Positions 21,720 through 33,530 of a stretch of 64,000 nt of DNA are shown here, piece by piece (positions within the stretch are counted from its first letter, which is position 1; the number at the start of each line of letters is the position of its first letter). Source of the stretch: Ophioderma brevispina (Eukaryota; Echinodermata; Ophiuroidea; Amphilepidida; Ophiodermatidae); the NCBI GenBank assembly GCA_023653785.1, contig JAMKCH010002842.1, forward strand, positions 1 through 64,000, given 5' to 3'. Below the pieces are notes generated by a model. It made no database searches. It was not told the origin of the DNA and worked only from the letters and a program-made list of their open reading frames with translations. The position numbers were made by a program, and so were the translations under genes.

Positions 21720-24300
21720 TTTGGTGTGGACCCTCGCATGAAAACGTGAAATTTAAAAATAATGAGAGGGTAGAGACACTGTTGCTCTTTTGCACAGGAA
21801 GTAACACACAAACAAACTCGCGATAAGGGGTATTGAAGTCCTGTTTCGTGTGTAATTCTGTCTTGTTGTGGTATAACAATTAATATTAGAGAAGGTAAAG
21901 GTGTCGGGAAAAATTGTGAAAGAAAAGTTTGTATTCACGAAATAACCCAAGAGGATTTTTAAATTTCAAAACATTTGGATGAAATTTTACCTACAAATCT
22001 ATTTTAATTTGACCCTTTCTCCTTCTTTTTCACATTCATGCGGGAACAATGGAATATTAATTATTAAAAACAATATACCGATGTTGAATCTTAAAAAGGG
22101 ATTTTATATTAATGGGATAAGCAGCCAAATTTTTTGGAACAAAATAAGATTTGATGACTTCACGCATTGATTGGTTTAAGTATTTTGCTTCGGGGGCCCA
22201 TTCAATGTAAAAAGGACGTACGTATCCCTACATTGAAAAAAACCAACCGATTACCGTCATCGTACGTCGGTTTTGATCAGTAGGAAAAGGTAAATTTTGT
22301 CACTGTTTAGACATAATACACGGTGTTTTTGGAAAAATAATAGCACTTTGGGAATAGGGTCATGTACAGGACCTTGATTTAACGGGGATTTAACATAGTC
22401 GGATTTATATATATCGGTCGCCACCCGAAGAGCAAACTGATATCGGATACCGACACGTGACCTGGTACCTGACACGTGACACCAACTATTCATCTATTCA
22501 TCCTCGTTCCCCCGTTTATAACTACAATACGGCACAGCAGCAACATTTGTATCTCTGTTTCACACAGTAATCGACAGATGTGAGAACCTAGACATGTGGT
22601 TCTGTATCAGGGAGGGTAGTGGGACACATCCCTGCTCAAAAATGATTTGGGCATTGGGGATATTTCCAAACGGTAATTATTTCCAAACGGTAATTGCTAC
22701 ATGCATTTACTATGGCAAGCTCGGTCCATGACATTAAAAAATCTCTCTTAACACCTTTTGTTTAAAAGATCATAGTAAATCATGAAGAAAAAGTATGAAG
22801 TTCACATCAATCATGATGCTTCTGTTAAATTACCTCAAAACTCCAGAAACTTCCCAGGCAAAAGTAACTCTCTATCAAACATAATACCCTTGACAATACG
22901 GCGCCATGCTACGAGCGCTGCGCCTCTGTAGCCATGCGCACACGATAACACTCCAATATCAAAACAGGCCTATTATAATTATTATACAAACACCCCAAAA
23001 CCAAGTGCACTCCTGGGTAGGAGAAACATTGACCTGCACATCTCTTCTCTGAGTCAAAGCAACGGGACCTCTTTCAACCCCATTTACATATTACCAACAT
23101 ATATCCCAACATAAAATGGTGTCATAGAGAAGTTTTATTAGCTTTGGATATGCTGTATTGGGCTTCCAATCGTTTAGGTTGCAGGGCCGAGCTAACCAGC
23201 ATTTAATTGAATCATGTAAAAGTCCGTAGTATGTTAATGCATACCTCCCTTAACTGTCTCATTCTTTGTGATTGTGGAAAATAACCAATGTGAACATGGG
23301 CGGAAGCGGGTTTGACAGAATAAAGACAAATTGTTGATGATACAATGTAGTTAAGATTCAGTTTGCTGAGTCAGTGTGCATGTCCAGATGTTATGAGAGT
23401 GTGTTAATGTCATTCCGATACACCGTTAAAAAAAAAAAAAAAAACATGAAAACGTGAAATTTTAAAGAATAATGAGAGGGTAGAGAAATGTTGCTCTTTT
23501 TCACGGGAAGTAACACACAAACAAACTCGCGATAAGGGGTATTGAAGTCCTGTTTCGTGTATAAATCTGTCTTGTAGTGGTATAACAATTAATATTAGAG
23601 AAGGTAAAGGTGTCGGGAAAAATTGTGAAAGAAAAGTTTGTATTCACGAAATAACCCAAGAGGATTTTTAAATTTCAAAACATTTGGATGAAATTTTACC
23701 TCCAAATCTATTGAAATTTGACCCTTTCTCCTTCAAAGTTGCAAATGACCTGCACCTGTCCAACGTCTGGTACAATTAACAAATGACGTGTGAGGTGGGC
23801 TTTGGTATTATACATACGAGGTAGGAAGCGACTATCGATGTAGCGATACCCACTGGGATCAATATTTGTGGACCAGAAGACCTTGGTAGGACAGTGACCT
23901 GCACATATCTTCTCTGAGTCAAAGAAACTGGACCTCGATTTCAAACACCATTTTACATATTTACGCAACATATATCCCAACATAAAATGGTGTCAATAGA
24001 AAGCTTGTTTTATTAGCTTTGATATGCTGTATTGGTCTTTCCAATCGGTTAGGTGCAGGCCGAGCTACAGCATTTAATTGAATCATGTAATCCGTAGTAT
24101 TTATGCATACCTCCCTTAACTGTCTCGATCTTCTGTGATTGTGAAAATAAGCAAATGTGAAGCATGGGCGCGAGCGGGGTTTGACAAATTAGAATACAAA
24201 ATTGTTGATGAATATGTAGAATTAAGATTAATTTTGCTTGAGTCAGTGTGTATGTACAGATGTATGAGAGTGTGTGAAGTGTATTCCGAATCAAACTTGA
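21720..24300. repeat. Local tandem duplication, one copy with an insert
   Basis: 21,720-22,030 recurs at 23,440-23,730 ('atgagagggtagaga', 'aagtaacacacaaacaaact', 'gaggatttttaaatttcaaa'). 23,020-23,390 recurs at 23,890-24,290 ('gacctgcacat.tcttctct', 'acataaaatggtgtca'). The first copy carries about 1 kb (22,040-23,020), which is the inverted partner of the 1.9-2.8 kb repeat. The second copy has a different stretch of about 160 bp there. The differences between copies are largely small indels. Confidence 0.7.
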
Positions 24301-24374
24301 AAAAAAAACCAAATGTTACCGTTCGCTCAGTGAATTTTCTAGGTGACTCTTTTAATCATTTTTTAATATTACAG

Positions 24375-25406
24375 GTTTGATGACGTTGTCATGTGTGTTG
24401 ATATCGCTGATGTTCTTTCATATCGCTTCACTCCGTATCTCGTCAAGCCACACGATGTTATCAGCCCAAGGTGTTTACATCAGTAACATACTCATGAAAA
24501 TCAAACCTATTTTCATGAAAAGACTTCTCGAGAAGGCATGGAGACATCCTCGCAAGGCCCAGGAGGAAACACTGCAAAGACTTCTCAAAAGAAATGAGAA
24601 CACTGAATACGGGAAAAAGTATGGATTGGGAAAAATGGCCTCTTTAGACCAATTTCGCCAAAGGCATCCTCTGACAAAGTATGACCACTACCATTCCTAT
24701 ATAGAGCGCATGGCTAGCGGAGAAGAGAATGTTCTATTAAAAGATAGACCTAAGCGATATGGTTTGACCTCTGGAACTACAGGAAAATCGAAAATGATCC
24801 CATTAACAAGCGAGTCAGATAGCACGATGTTCCAATACATGATGTATGGGATATCGCACCTTCGGAAGAACCTCTTTCCTGAATGTAGTGTATTGCAGAA
24901 GGGACTTTTCTTTTACACGGAACCTACTCCGCGTTCGACATCAGACGGGACATCACTTGGCCCAGTATCTCGCTTTGATGCAAAAAGGAAGAACATCTTC
25001 AGCATCTACTATTCGTCTCCACGAGAGGCGTTGACGTTACGAGACCCACATACGTCCACATACGTCGCCCTGCTATTTGCTCTAAAAGATAGGGAACTAG
25101 GATACATACTGGCAGGTTTTACCACACGAATTTTTACAGCCTTCAGACAGTTAGAAAAAGACTGGCCAAAGTTGGTGCAAGACATAGAGCAAGGACGGTT
25201 AAATGCAGATTTACAACTTCCTAAAGATATCAGGACAGGGCTAGAAAAAGCAATGGTACCTGATAAAGAACGAGCTGATGAACTACGAAAGGAGTTCGTG
25301 AAAGGATTTCAAGGAATGATCAAACGACTTTGGTCTCATTTATCTTACATAATTGCAATCGACGCAGCGGGCTATAAGGATATTCTCAAAGAAGGCTACG
25401 CTTCAG
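24375..25406 (+). CDS. GH3 gene exon 2: main N-terminal GH3 domain
   Basis: The acceptor 'aatattacag' precedes 24,375 and the donor GTGAGA follows 25,406. 343 complete codons stay open. A second hydrophobic stretch (about residues 49-67) comes first, then the family-typical 'KRLLEKAWRHPRKAQEETL' and 'RNENTEYGKKYG'. The GH3 motif I / adenylate-forming P-loop 'TSGTTGKSKMIPLT' lies at about residues 179-192. Later parts ('LFALKDRELGYILAGF', 'DAAGYKDILKEGY') also fit the family. The exon ends in phase 1. Confidence 0.92.
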
Positions 25407-26460
25407 GTGAGAAATGTTGTCAATTAACTTAAATTAACGCTGGTCAAGTAAAATTTATGAAGTATTCAACTGGACCCTGTATACTCATTGGGTAGCCATA
25501 ATAGTTGCAGTAACCCATTACAACAAGCTTCCACGCGAGCAGTGACAAACAATAATTAGGATGGTGTCACACACTAGTCTATTGACATATTTCTCTCAGC
25601 CAATTACAGAGGTGCCGGTGAGCCCCAGTGATAAGGAAGCAGTGCATAAACATACGCACGCTTAAAGCAGGTGCAATCACCAGTGTTGCCAAATCCACGA
25701 TTTGGTAGCCCAACTGGGTGACTTTTGCTATTCGCCCCGCGAATGCAAAGGCCCACAGCGAATTCGCGAATGTTTGGCTACTTTTCACTTTCAATAGACG
25801 ACATTGTAAAAAAAGTAGAGATACATACGATTTGAAAAGGTTTTGAGTTGTACTTACACACACAATGATGTTTGCTACAAACAAAAAGCATAGAACCAGC
25901 CCGTAGGGTCAGTGTGCAGCCGTGAATGACGGATGGCAAATGGCTGTTGGATGGACGGATGGCAAATGGCTCAACAGTGGCGATACAATAAAAAAAAAAG
26001 TGAGCTCCTCCCGGAAGCGAAATTTCTTGCCTTAGTTAACTTTCATGTATCACAGTATCATCTTTAATAGGCACAGTTCACTTAATGGCATAATGTTGAT
26101 CATTTCTATTGTTACGTGTATATATTGTATACTCGCATGAGCCTGCTCTTATTCCGTGAAGGTTAATATTGAATAAAAATCCCGACATCGCCAACAAATC
26201 CCTCGCTAGTCTAAGTGGTTAAGAATGCTTCAAAATCAAGGTCGACCCCAACTGTGCTCAATTTTGAGAAATTAATTTGTTTCGTATTTTATTCAAGTGA
26301 AATAGATCGAGTCCAAAATGATATTAACGCAAAAAGTATGGTTTAAATGCTTTGTGTTATATAAAATCAACGAGTATAAGTCCACGATATTCATGTAGTA
26401 AGCGAATTTGAACACATTTGGTGATAGAGAATTACAATATATTTACAATAAAGGCCATAA
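25407..26460 (+). other. Intron 2, 5' part
   Basis: No gene. A short tandem duplication, 'gacggatggcaaatggct', occurs twice at about 25,928-25,970. Confidence 0.55.
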
Positions 26461-26464
26461 AATT

Positions 26465-26575
26465 ATTTTGTTTGCTTAACCCTGTTAAAATGAACCAAAA
26501 AAATTTTGAAACAGTTCTATTGACGGGCTTTCATGAACGGAATAAAGTGCAATACTATATTAAAGAGTAATAATC
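26465..26575 (+). repeat. Intronic repeat shared with 29.74 kb
   Basis: 'ctgttaaaatgaacca', 'tgacgggct' and 'cggaataaagtgcaatact' occur in the same order at 29,742-29,835. It is a dispersed short repeat with ends related to the inverted-repeat unit at 6,573. Confidence 0.6.
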
Positions 26576-26639
26576 GGTGCACTTGATTTTGCTCGTCCAT
26601 AACCATCTAGAAAGTCTGTTGGCTATTGTAGACTCCGCG

Positions 26640-27310
26640 AGATAAATTTACCAGTTTAAATGTGATATTCAATCTGCACTTGTCAATATTGACTTGGCAT
26701 CGCCCAACTTTGCCATACTGTTCAATGATGTGCTGCGTGAGTTACTTGACAAACACGCACCAAAAAAACCATAGTCGTAAGGGTTAAACTACATGCACTA
26801 TGGTATACAGACAAGGTTCGAGAAGCAAGGCGAGTTACAAGGACGCTAGAGCGCAAAATGACAAAATCTAACCTTCAAGTTGACAAAGATCTTTTCCTTG
26901 AGCAATGTAAGCTATACAAACAACTGATTGAAGAATCCAAATGTAGTTATTACCGCACTGAAATCTATGTACGTAATGGTAAGCAGCTTTTCAGAAGGTC
27001 AATAAGCTGTGTTTCTTGAATGCAGCACGGATCCTTCCTGACCACACTTGCGCAAGACCTTTAGCAAATAAATTTGCCTCTTTTTTCCATGGAAATGTTG
27101 ATGCCATACGTAACAAGCTGGATAATATAATTTTACCAAAGATAAGTGTTAATGGTGCTGAAAACCGCACCAGCAGTTTTGTTGAATTTGCGCCAGAAAC
27201 AGAGGATTGTGTTTGGGATCTTGTTATGCAATCATCTTTATCGACGTTCGACTTGCATCCTATGCCAACATCCCTGTTGAAAGATTGTTAAGACATCTTG
27301 GTTGCTTAGA
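26640..27310 (+). mobile_element. LINE fragment: endonuclease-RT linker region
   Basis: Broken frames read as the region between the endonuclease and RT core of CR1/L2-like elements: 'ELLDKHAPKK'-like sequence near 26,740, 'KLYKQLIEESK' near 26,910, 'LANKFASFFHGNVDAIRNK' at 27,061-27,117, and 'SSLSTFDLHPMPTSLLKDC' ending at 27,288. In intact elements this last motif has the form C-D-P-x-P-T-x-L-L-K. The RT core is absent. Confidence 0.7.
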
Positions 27311-27380
27311 TAGACAGTTATATTACCAGGCACAGTGATTTGTTAAATTATGTATATTTTTGAAATAAATTATTTTCCAG

Positions 27381-27525
27381 GGTTACCGATGTATAGTGTT
27401 TTCTACGGATCAACTGAGGCATCGATGATAGCGCTGGAATTGGGTAACGATTCATTTGGAGGCAACGATGAATACAAGCTGATACTAACCCATGTCGTGT
27501 TTGAATTTATTCCAGAGGAGCACAT
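27381..27525 (+). CDS. GH3 gene exon 3: motif II
   Basis: The acceptor 'attttccag' and the donor GTACGT bound 145 bases. With the exon 2 phase, this reads through 'GLPMYSVFYGSTEAS', containing the GH3 motif II aromatic-x-x-x-E element (about residues 399-405), then 'LTHVVFEFIPEEH'. It exits in phase 2, which exon 4 completes as methionine. Downstream intronic codons stay open for 44 more codons, but the conserved sequence stops at the donor. Confidence 0.9.
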
Positions 27526-28560
27526 GTACGTATGTAAAACAAGCAAGTGCTGGTTTTATTTCTTTTCATCACATTTCTTAAAAAATGAAAGACATATCAT
27601 TGATATGAGTTTATGGTACAATCTTATTGTTACCAATCAAGATCTTAGCATATCAAGAACATGAAACTAACTAAATATATTTTAAATATGAAATAGTGTT
27701 TAATATGTTTACAATTTGTCGAAATACTTGGTTATATGAGAACTTCAAAGACAACACCAGGCGGGTGGGTTCAGTTACTAAAAGTTAGCAAAAAAGAAAT
27801 GATGGCGTAAAAAAGGACAATACTTACATACATTCATACATTAATGTGCTTATATAGCGCTGATACGTAAATATCTCAGCGCTTTAGAACAAAAACGATA
27901 ACAAGTTATATAGCATGCAAAAGCATATCGTCGGCCGCGTCACATAGTGACGTATTCGACATTTTGATTTTGTTTGGAGAAATTTTGCCTCTACGTTTGT
28001 ATTGTACTACTCTTCAAATTCACCAAATTTTAAACCTCAAAGTGGCTTAATTAATAAAATATTAAAGACACACGAGGATGTTAATACATGTCGCTATAAG
28101 CATATATTTAAAAACACTCCTTGTGGGCAAAAAAGTATACTTATTGGCTGAAATAGAGGATAAAACGTATATATTTTAAAAGAGGTAAAACACGATTGAA
28201 CTTCAGCACTATAAACTACACATTGCAGTTTAATATCATAATGATGATCACTATTATGACCTATGGTCAGATGAGATAGCCATTAACTTCAAATGAGACT
28301 AGCTAGATCACGAGGATTGTTGATTGTTTATCAAAAATGTTCAAATGTTCATTTCAACATATGAGAAAACAATAATGACATAACATAAAAATCGGGTACC
28401 ATTGGCGATATAGAATCAGGCATAAAGTTCTCTAAACGATGAACCAGGTCTTTCAACCTTACGGGTATATCGTTACGTTTAGAGATTACACCTACATATC
28501 GATATACTATCACAAGCCAGTATCAACATTTGTTTTTAAAATATCTTTTAAATAACTATT
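27526..28560 (+). other. Intron 3, 5' part
   Basis: AT-rich intron with no recognised feature. Confidence 0.55.
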
Positions 28561-29060
28561 ATATTTGATGTACTGTCTCCTTTACTATAGTAAGAATGTC
28601 GCATCAAACATAGGGAGGAATTTCATTACATTGTTGAACAGGCATTTCCCACCAGGGAGCAAATTACATAAAATCTTCAACAAAACTTTTTTCAAAGTAA
28701 GCTACAGCTACACAAGCAATATTGGCAATATAATAAAATCCCACAACTCTCGTATCATCAAACGCAGCAAACAGCAAACACCCAAAAGCTGCAATTGCAG
28801 GAACAAAGATCTTTGATCACACAAAATCCTTCAACCACTCAAAGTACAGCAAAGAAACTGAGCTTTCTAAATATGTATGGGGACTTAAACAGAAGAAGGC
28901 AAACTTCACACTAAAATGGGAAATCCTGAGAAAATCCAACACAAACAAAAGGGCATCCGGGCAGTGCAATCTACGCCTAGATGAAAAAGTAGAAATTCTC
29001 CAACTCAAGGACCCAATCAATATACAACAGGTTACATTGCTAGTTACAACTCAGAGTTTC
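28560..29060 (+). mobile_element. Penelope-like element C-terminal remnant
   Basis: The frame at 28,565-28,816 contains 'LNRHFPPGSKLHKIFN', 'VSYSYTSNIGNIIKSHN' and 'CNCRNKD'. This order is typical of the region leading into the GIY-YIG endonuclease of Penelope-like elements. After a deletion the frame resumes near 28,817 with 'SFNHSKYSKETELSKYVWGL' and a 'W-E-I' motif near 28,918. The GIY-YIG core between them is missing, so the endonuclease is destroyed. It lies inside intron 3. Confidence 0.7.
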
Positions 29061-29204
29061 ACGCCTTTGGCGTTCATCAGGTAACTGATTGTGTGTTAAA
29101 ATGTTGTTTGGATTAAGTTGCTACTTTTTCTTTGCACGGTTGGGTGGTGTGGTTTGGGCTTGTTGCCGTGTCGACATTTTGACACTAGCTCAGTTTTCAG
29201 TGGG

Positions 29205-29306
29205 AGAAAGGGACGGAAAGGGGAAAGAAAGGGAAAAGAGAAAAAGAGAGAGAAGAAAAGGAAGGAGGGAGAGAAAGAGAAGGGAAAAGGGAATGAGACT
29301 GGAATA
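29205..29306 (+). repeat. Purine-rich (GA/AAG) tract
   Basis: About 100 bases of almost only G and A. It produces Lys/Arg/Glu-rich fortuitous frames. Confidence 0.85.
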
Positions 29307-29507
29307 ATGATTCTGTGCGGGTGCCCATGTCCCCGGTGGATGTCCCACCCCGCTCCGACTGGAAAAAAAATATGGGTCTACCGGGAAAACTTCATGAGTC
29401 TTGCATCCCCGGAGGCTCAGATCTGGTTACGCGCCTGCTTAAAACACTCATGCATACGTTAGCAACATCTTTACCGTAGGGTATACTTTATGTTTTTGCT
29501 CTTTTAG

Positions 29508-29672
29508 GGACCAAGAACAGCCGGATACATTTTTGATCGATGAGATAGAAGTCGGGAAGACATATGAATTGGTGGTGACCAGTTTGAATGGCATGTATCG
29601 TTTTCGATTTGGTGATGTAATCAAAGTAGTAGGTCACCACTTCCAGTGTCCAATTATTGCGTTCCAATACAG
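29508..29672 (+). CDS. GH3 gene exon 4: motif III
   Basis: The acceptor 'gctcttttag' and the donor GTACTG bound 165 bases. It enters in phase 2 and exits in phase 2. The peptide includes 'GKTYELVVTSLNGMYRFRF' then 'GDVIKVVG', the GH3 motif III Y-R-x-R-x-G-D (about residues 470-476), followed by 'CPIIAFQYR', which exon 5 completes. This is the most family-diagnostic exon of the gene. Confidence 0.93.
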
Positions 29673-29994
29673 GTACTGTAAGCCTTAATCAATTACGATT
29701 TTATTGGATTAGTTTAGAGTGTCTTTATTACTTTCCCCCTTAACTCTGTTAAAATGAACCACTTTTTAGAGGACTGCAAACTGTTTGGGTGACGGGCTCT
29801 TTAACGGAATAAAGTGCAATACTCTATTACGTTTTATTCCGTAATATGTGAATTATTGAGACGGACTTAGATTATTTTAAACATAACATATCAAAAGTTA
29901 CTTTAATCGCTCTAATGGATGCTTTAGTTGTTCCCAAGTATATTTCATTGGTATGAAAAACATATTTTATCAAATATGAGAATATACCCTCTTA
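29673..29994 (+). other. Intron 4, 5' part with short repeat
   Basis: Includes the second copy of the 26,465 repeat at about 29,742-29,850. No coding evidence. Confidence 0.55.
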
Positions 29995-31057
29995 GTCTAG
30001 CAGATTACATAGGTTCCCATGCACCCCCCTCAAAATTAAATTCTAACATGATTTTTAGAATCTCTACGACATCTACTTAAAGAATTTTGATGTTACCAAA
30101 ATCAAACATTGTCCCACGGGGTCCGTTTGGCGGCCATCTTGGATCCAAAGAGATCCGTCATATAAAATGATTTACCAAAATCAAATATTGTCCCACGGGG
30201 TCCGTTTGGCGGCCATCTTGGATCCAAAGAGATCCGTCATATAAATGGTTTAATTTCAAACCATTTGCGGCCATCTTGGATTAAGAGGGATTAATCGTAC
30301 AAAAAGTTGTTCAATTTAGTTGAAAAGTATCTTAAATAATTTTGCTCACCATAAGGATTCAGAAAATATACACTTTGGCTATTTGTGATATTCAGTTGCA
30401 GAGATATGGGTGAAAATGTGATAAAGGTCATTGCACTTTTGATTCGTCATTGTATACAGGGGCCTAACTTTCCAAATGCGTGGATTGTGACAAATTTGGT
30501 ACCACATTGTAGATATGCTCATGAGCAATCCAGAAAAGTATAGTTTGCACTATCTAGGATGTTTAGTTATGTGGTAAAATTCGGTGTAAAGTTGCCTTTT
30601 ATTAAATTTGTATTGTTTTGTATGGGAATTAGGAACTGAAATCATGGAACTGTACATTTCCAAATTACCCATGCTCATACCAACAATTTGACACCAATTT
30701 TGTAAAGATTGAAGCATTTTGAAAATTTGGCCCCTGTACAATGAGCAATCAAAGGTTCAATGACCTTTATCGCATTTTCACCCATATCTCTGTAACTGAA
30801 CATCACAGATATGCCAAACTCTATATTTTTCTAATTCCTTATGATGATACGAATCATTTGAGCTACTTTTCAACTAAATTGAATCACTTTGTACGATTAA
30901 TCCCTCTTAATCCAAGATGGCTGCCAAACGGACCCCGTGGGACAATATTTGATTTTGGTAACATCCAAATTCTTTAAGAAGATGTTATAGAGATTCTAAA
31001 ATCATGTTAGAATTTAGTTTTGAGGGGGTGAATGGGAATCCATATAATCTGCTAGAC
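29995..31057. mobile_element. 1.06 kb palindromic MITE, TA-flanked
   Basis: The ends GTCTAGCAGATTA and TAATCTGCTAGAC are inverted and each is bordered by TA. The two halves are inverted copies for most of their length. For example, 'cccacggggtccgtttggcg' and 'gccatcttggat' near 30,114 pair with 'atccaagatggctgcc' and 'aaacggaccccgtggg' near 30,910. 'ggattaatcgtac' pairs with 'gtacgattaatcc', and 'cacccatatctctg' pairs with its complement. A stretch of about 65 bases of the left arm ('accaaaatcaaatattgtcc...') is tandemly duplicated (30,096/30,176). There is no open frame. The right end lies 12 bases before exon 5. Confidence 0.8.
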
Positions 31058-31069
31058 TATCTCTTTCAG

Positions 31070-31209
31070 GTCTGGATTGGTTTTGAATGTCCGTGCAGAA
31101 AAGCTAGATTCGGTAACATTGCACAGGGTTATAACTGAGGTGATTGACAGCTGGCCCCAAGTAACACTGGTCGACTACGCATGCGCGGAAAGTTCATTGC
31201 TCAAAGGAG
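31070..31209 (+). CDS. GH3 gene exon 5
   Basis: The acceptor 'atctctttcag' and the donor GTAAGG bound 140 bases. With the exon 4 phase, the peptide reads 'RSGLVLNVRAEKLDSVTLH', then 'WPQVTLVDYACAESSLLKG', the part of the domain following motif III. The L-V-D-Y-x-C-A-E-S-S element is strongly conserved in GH3 proteins. It exits in phase 1. The palindromic MITE ends just upstream, so the branch point probably lies within the element. Confidence 0.9.
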
Positions 31210-31370
31210 GTAAGGCAAAATGGTGCATCGGCATTGTTTTGTATTTAAAAGGGTCTTCTGGTTCAAAATCTACGGGAATCCGTGCTTTAAATCAGATCAC
31301 GTAACAAGTGACACATGACTCTAATCCTTTTCATGTTGTTATATTAGCCTCCATTTTGTGATTAAAAATA
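31210..31370 (+). other. Intron 5 start
   Basis: Short unique intron sequence before the large duplication. Confidence 0.5.
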
Positions 31371-31826
31371 TGATTTTATTTCCCAATTTTATTTGAGAAA
31401 AGATTTCTCGCGGGAAAAAGTACTTTGTGTATTATGGAATTCCCCTTGTGATATTGAGATCAGACCAGATATTATTTACTATATAGATTGTGCAAGAGAA
31501 GATTTGGAAATCCTCAAAAAGGTTAAATTTAGAAAATGAGCCAACTTGTTTATGCATTGAGATCAAAACAGATTAAAAATTTTAAAAAAAGAAAAATATA
31601 ATGTTATATAATGTTATAAGGTGCGCCAAGGCGGATGATGTAATTTATGTGAAATCCAATTATCCGGTGCAAGATTATGTTTATGCATGATGATGCTGTA
31701 ATGATTATTATTAGAGATAGGGGAATCTAGCTGTGAGATGTTAAATACTGCTCACTGGAGAGACTTTTTGTCAGCAGTAGTAACCAGGAGCTATACAGTA
31801 TAGTTATAGCTAGTTTTTGATCTGCA

Positions 31827-32018
31827 CACTGTAAAATGAGTGTTTAGAAAGTATGGACCCCCCAAACATATGCTTTGATCATGTTTAATTTAAATCTTAA
31901 AAAACAGTTTAGAGTTTTTGAAACAGAAGAAACCATGTTATTTAAATCATAAACATGTTAGTTTTTAAACATTAGGCCTAAACATGTTTTGCCATACTTT
32001 CTAAAAACACTCATTTCC
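31827..32018. repeat. Small MITE (CACTGTAAAATGAGTG ends); copy at 36.4 kb
   Basis: The left end, CACTGTAAAATGAGTGTTTA followed by 'gaaagtatgg', is inverted at the right as 'ccatactttcta' and then 'acactcatttccagtg'. The unit is about 190 bp and non-coding. The duplicate copy is at about 36,400-36,585. Confidence 0.7.
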
Positions 32019-32599
32019 AGTGCAATAAGGCTAGAGATCTGTGCTGTAATAGTGCCAGGATTTTCTTATTTTGGATGCCATAGGAGCTTGATAGCTGAAC
32101 TGTCTGCTGTCGTCTTTTAGCCAAAAGAGCTTCAAGTTTGGAATCAAAAAGATTCCAGTTTGTGATCCTCAATAAGGACAAGCGGCCACAGAGGACCTGG
32201 ATTGTATTGCACAGTATTAGTGTCGATAGACGGAAAACCAGTTGATTGCACTGCTGACAAAAGTTATCTTCGGAACTGAGAAGATTCACATGGAATATAA
32301 CATGGTGGAAATTTTATGTGAAGACGCTTGTACGATTTATTTGGGATTGTCTTCGCTGTGAGGACCATGTCTCGTTTGAACGCACAGTGCTTTCTTTTAA
32401 CCTTGGACAGTAGAGGACTTGAAACCTCGAGTACATAACTAAAAATCATTAAGAGTAATGTAAGCTGTTTTGGACATACAAATTCTTGAACAATTGATTA
32501 AAATCATTCAAACAGTGTTAGATGATATAATAGTTAGATCATTTGTGCACAAGGCTCATTTTTTGCCGTTTAAAGGGTTATTTCTGACCTTTGACGTCC

Positions 32600-32690
32600 A
32601 CGAGAAATCATAACAATGTCAAGACACCGGCATCGAACCCGGGAAATTGCGCCACAGGCTTTAACCACTAAGTTACGCTCTCTCATGAGC
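32600..32690 (-). tRNA. tRNA-derived SINE head (pseudogene)
   Basis: On the minus strand, 'gcgtaacttagtggttaaagcctg' (A-box region) is followed by GGGTTCGATGCC, a good B box, at 32,629-32,640. No intact cloverleaf was established. The duplicate, with indels, lies at about 37,200-37,290. Confidence 0.45.
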
Positions 32691-32849
32691 CCTGCAATGA
32701 TAAAACACCCAAACTTGTTCAGGATCTTATACAATTGAACACATGGTAGGTATTAGAGGCGTAATATGACACATTTCCTATACAACCTTGAAAAAAAATT
32801 CTAATAAAAGGCATTTACTTTTTGTATATTCTGATAGGCTATACATGAA

Positions 32850-33530
32850 TAATTACCAAAAAATTTGTCCCGCCTTCTAGTTGATGCGTTGGTCAGATAT
32901 CACGGTCAAAGGTCAACGACCTTTATACGGCCTATGATATCCAATTGACCTAGAAGCAAAAAGATGGGGTCTATACCCATGTTTTGGGGTCAATAAGCAC
33001 AATTATAAAAAACAGTTACTTGAGCTTTTAGAAATGAAGTCATAATATTCTTTCAACATAGAACGCACTTTTAATCAAAATTTTTGCACGTTTTCTCAAC
33101 AGAAATTAGCCAATTCGTCAGTTCTGTACACGTATCAAATAAACCAAAACATTACCATAATCTATAATGAAAAAAGCCAAAATACTATTGTCAAAATTTG
33201 TCCGGCCTCAAGGGCTACGTTGGTCAGATATTCAGGTCAAAGTCAATGACCTTTGTAAGGCATGTGATGGGTCATAACAGCCATTGCCTAGAAGCAAAAG
33301 GTGGCATCTATACCCATGTTTTGGAGGGTCAATAAAAAACAATAAACATATTTTTAGCAGCCATGTGACAGCCCCAAATTCATTGCTTTCAGAAAAAGCA
33401 ACTTTATCCGAATTTTTACAAGTTTTTCCTCAACGCCAATTCGCGGTCTGTACAAATATAAACAACAAAGTTGACCTTAATATATATAATAATGCAACAG
33501 CTACACCTCTTATTGTCAAATCAGTAATTC
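32850..33530. repeat. Dimer of ~340 bp repeat with AAGGTCAA...GACCTTTAT core
   Basis: Two units (about 32,850-33,190 and 33,190-33,530) share 'tggtcagatat', 'tcaa.gacctttat/gtaagg', 'tagaagcaaaa', 'ctatacccatgtttt' and 'gggtcaataa'. The duplicate dimer lies near 37,450-38,120. A single reverse-oriented copy is at 41,130-41,300. Function unknown. Confidence 0.65.

Noticed and set aside
27526..27664. Extension of GH3 exon 3 past 27,525 to a stop at 27,664
   Set aside because: The conserved peptide stops at the GTACGT donor, and exon 4 continues the family sequence in the matching phase.
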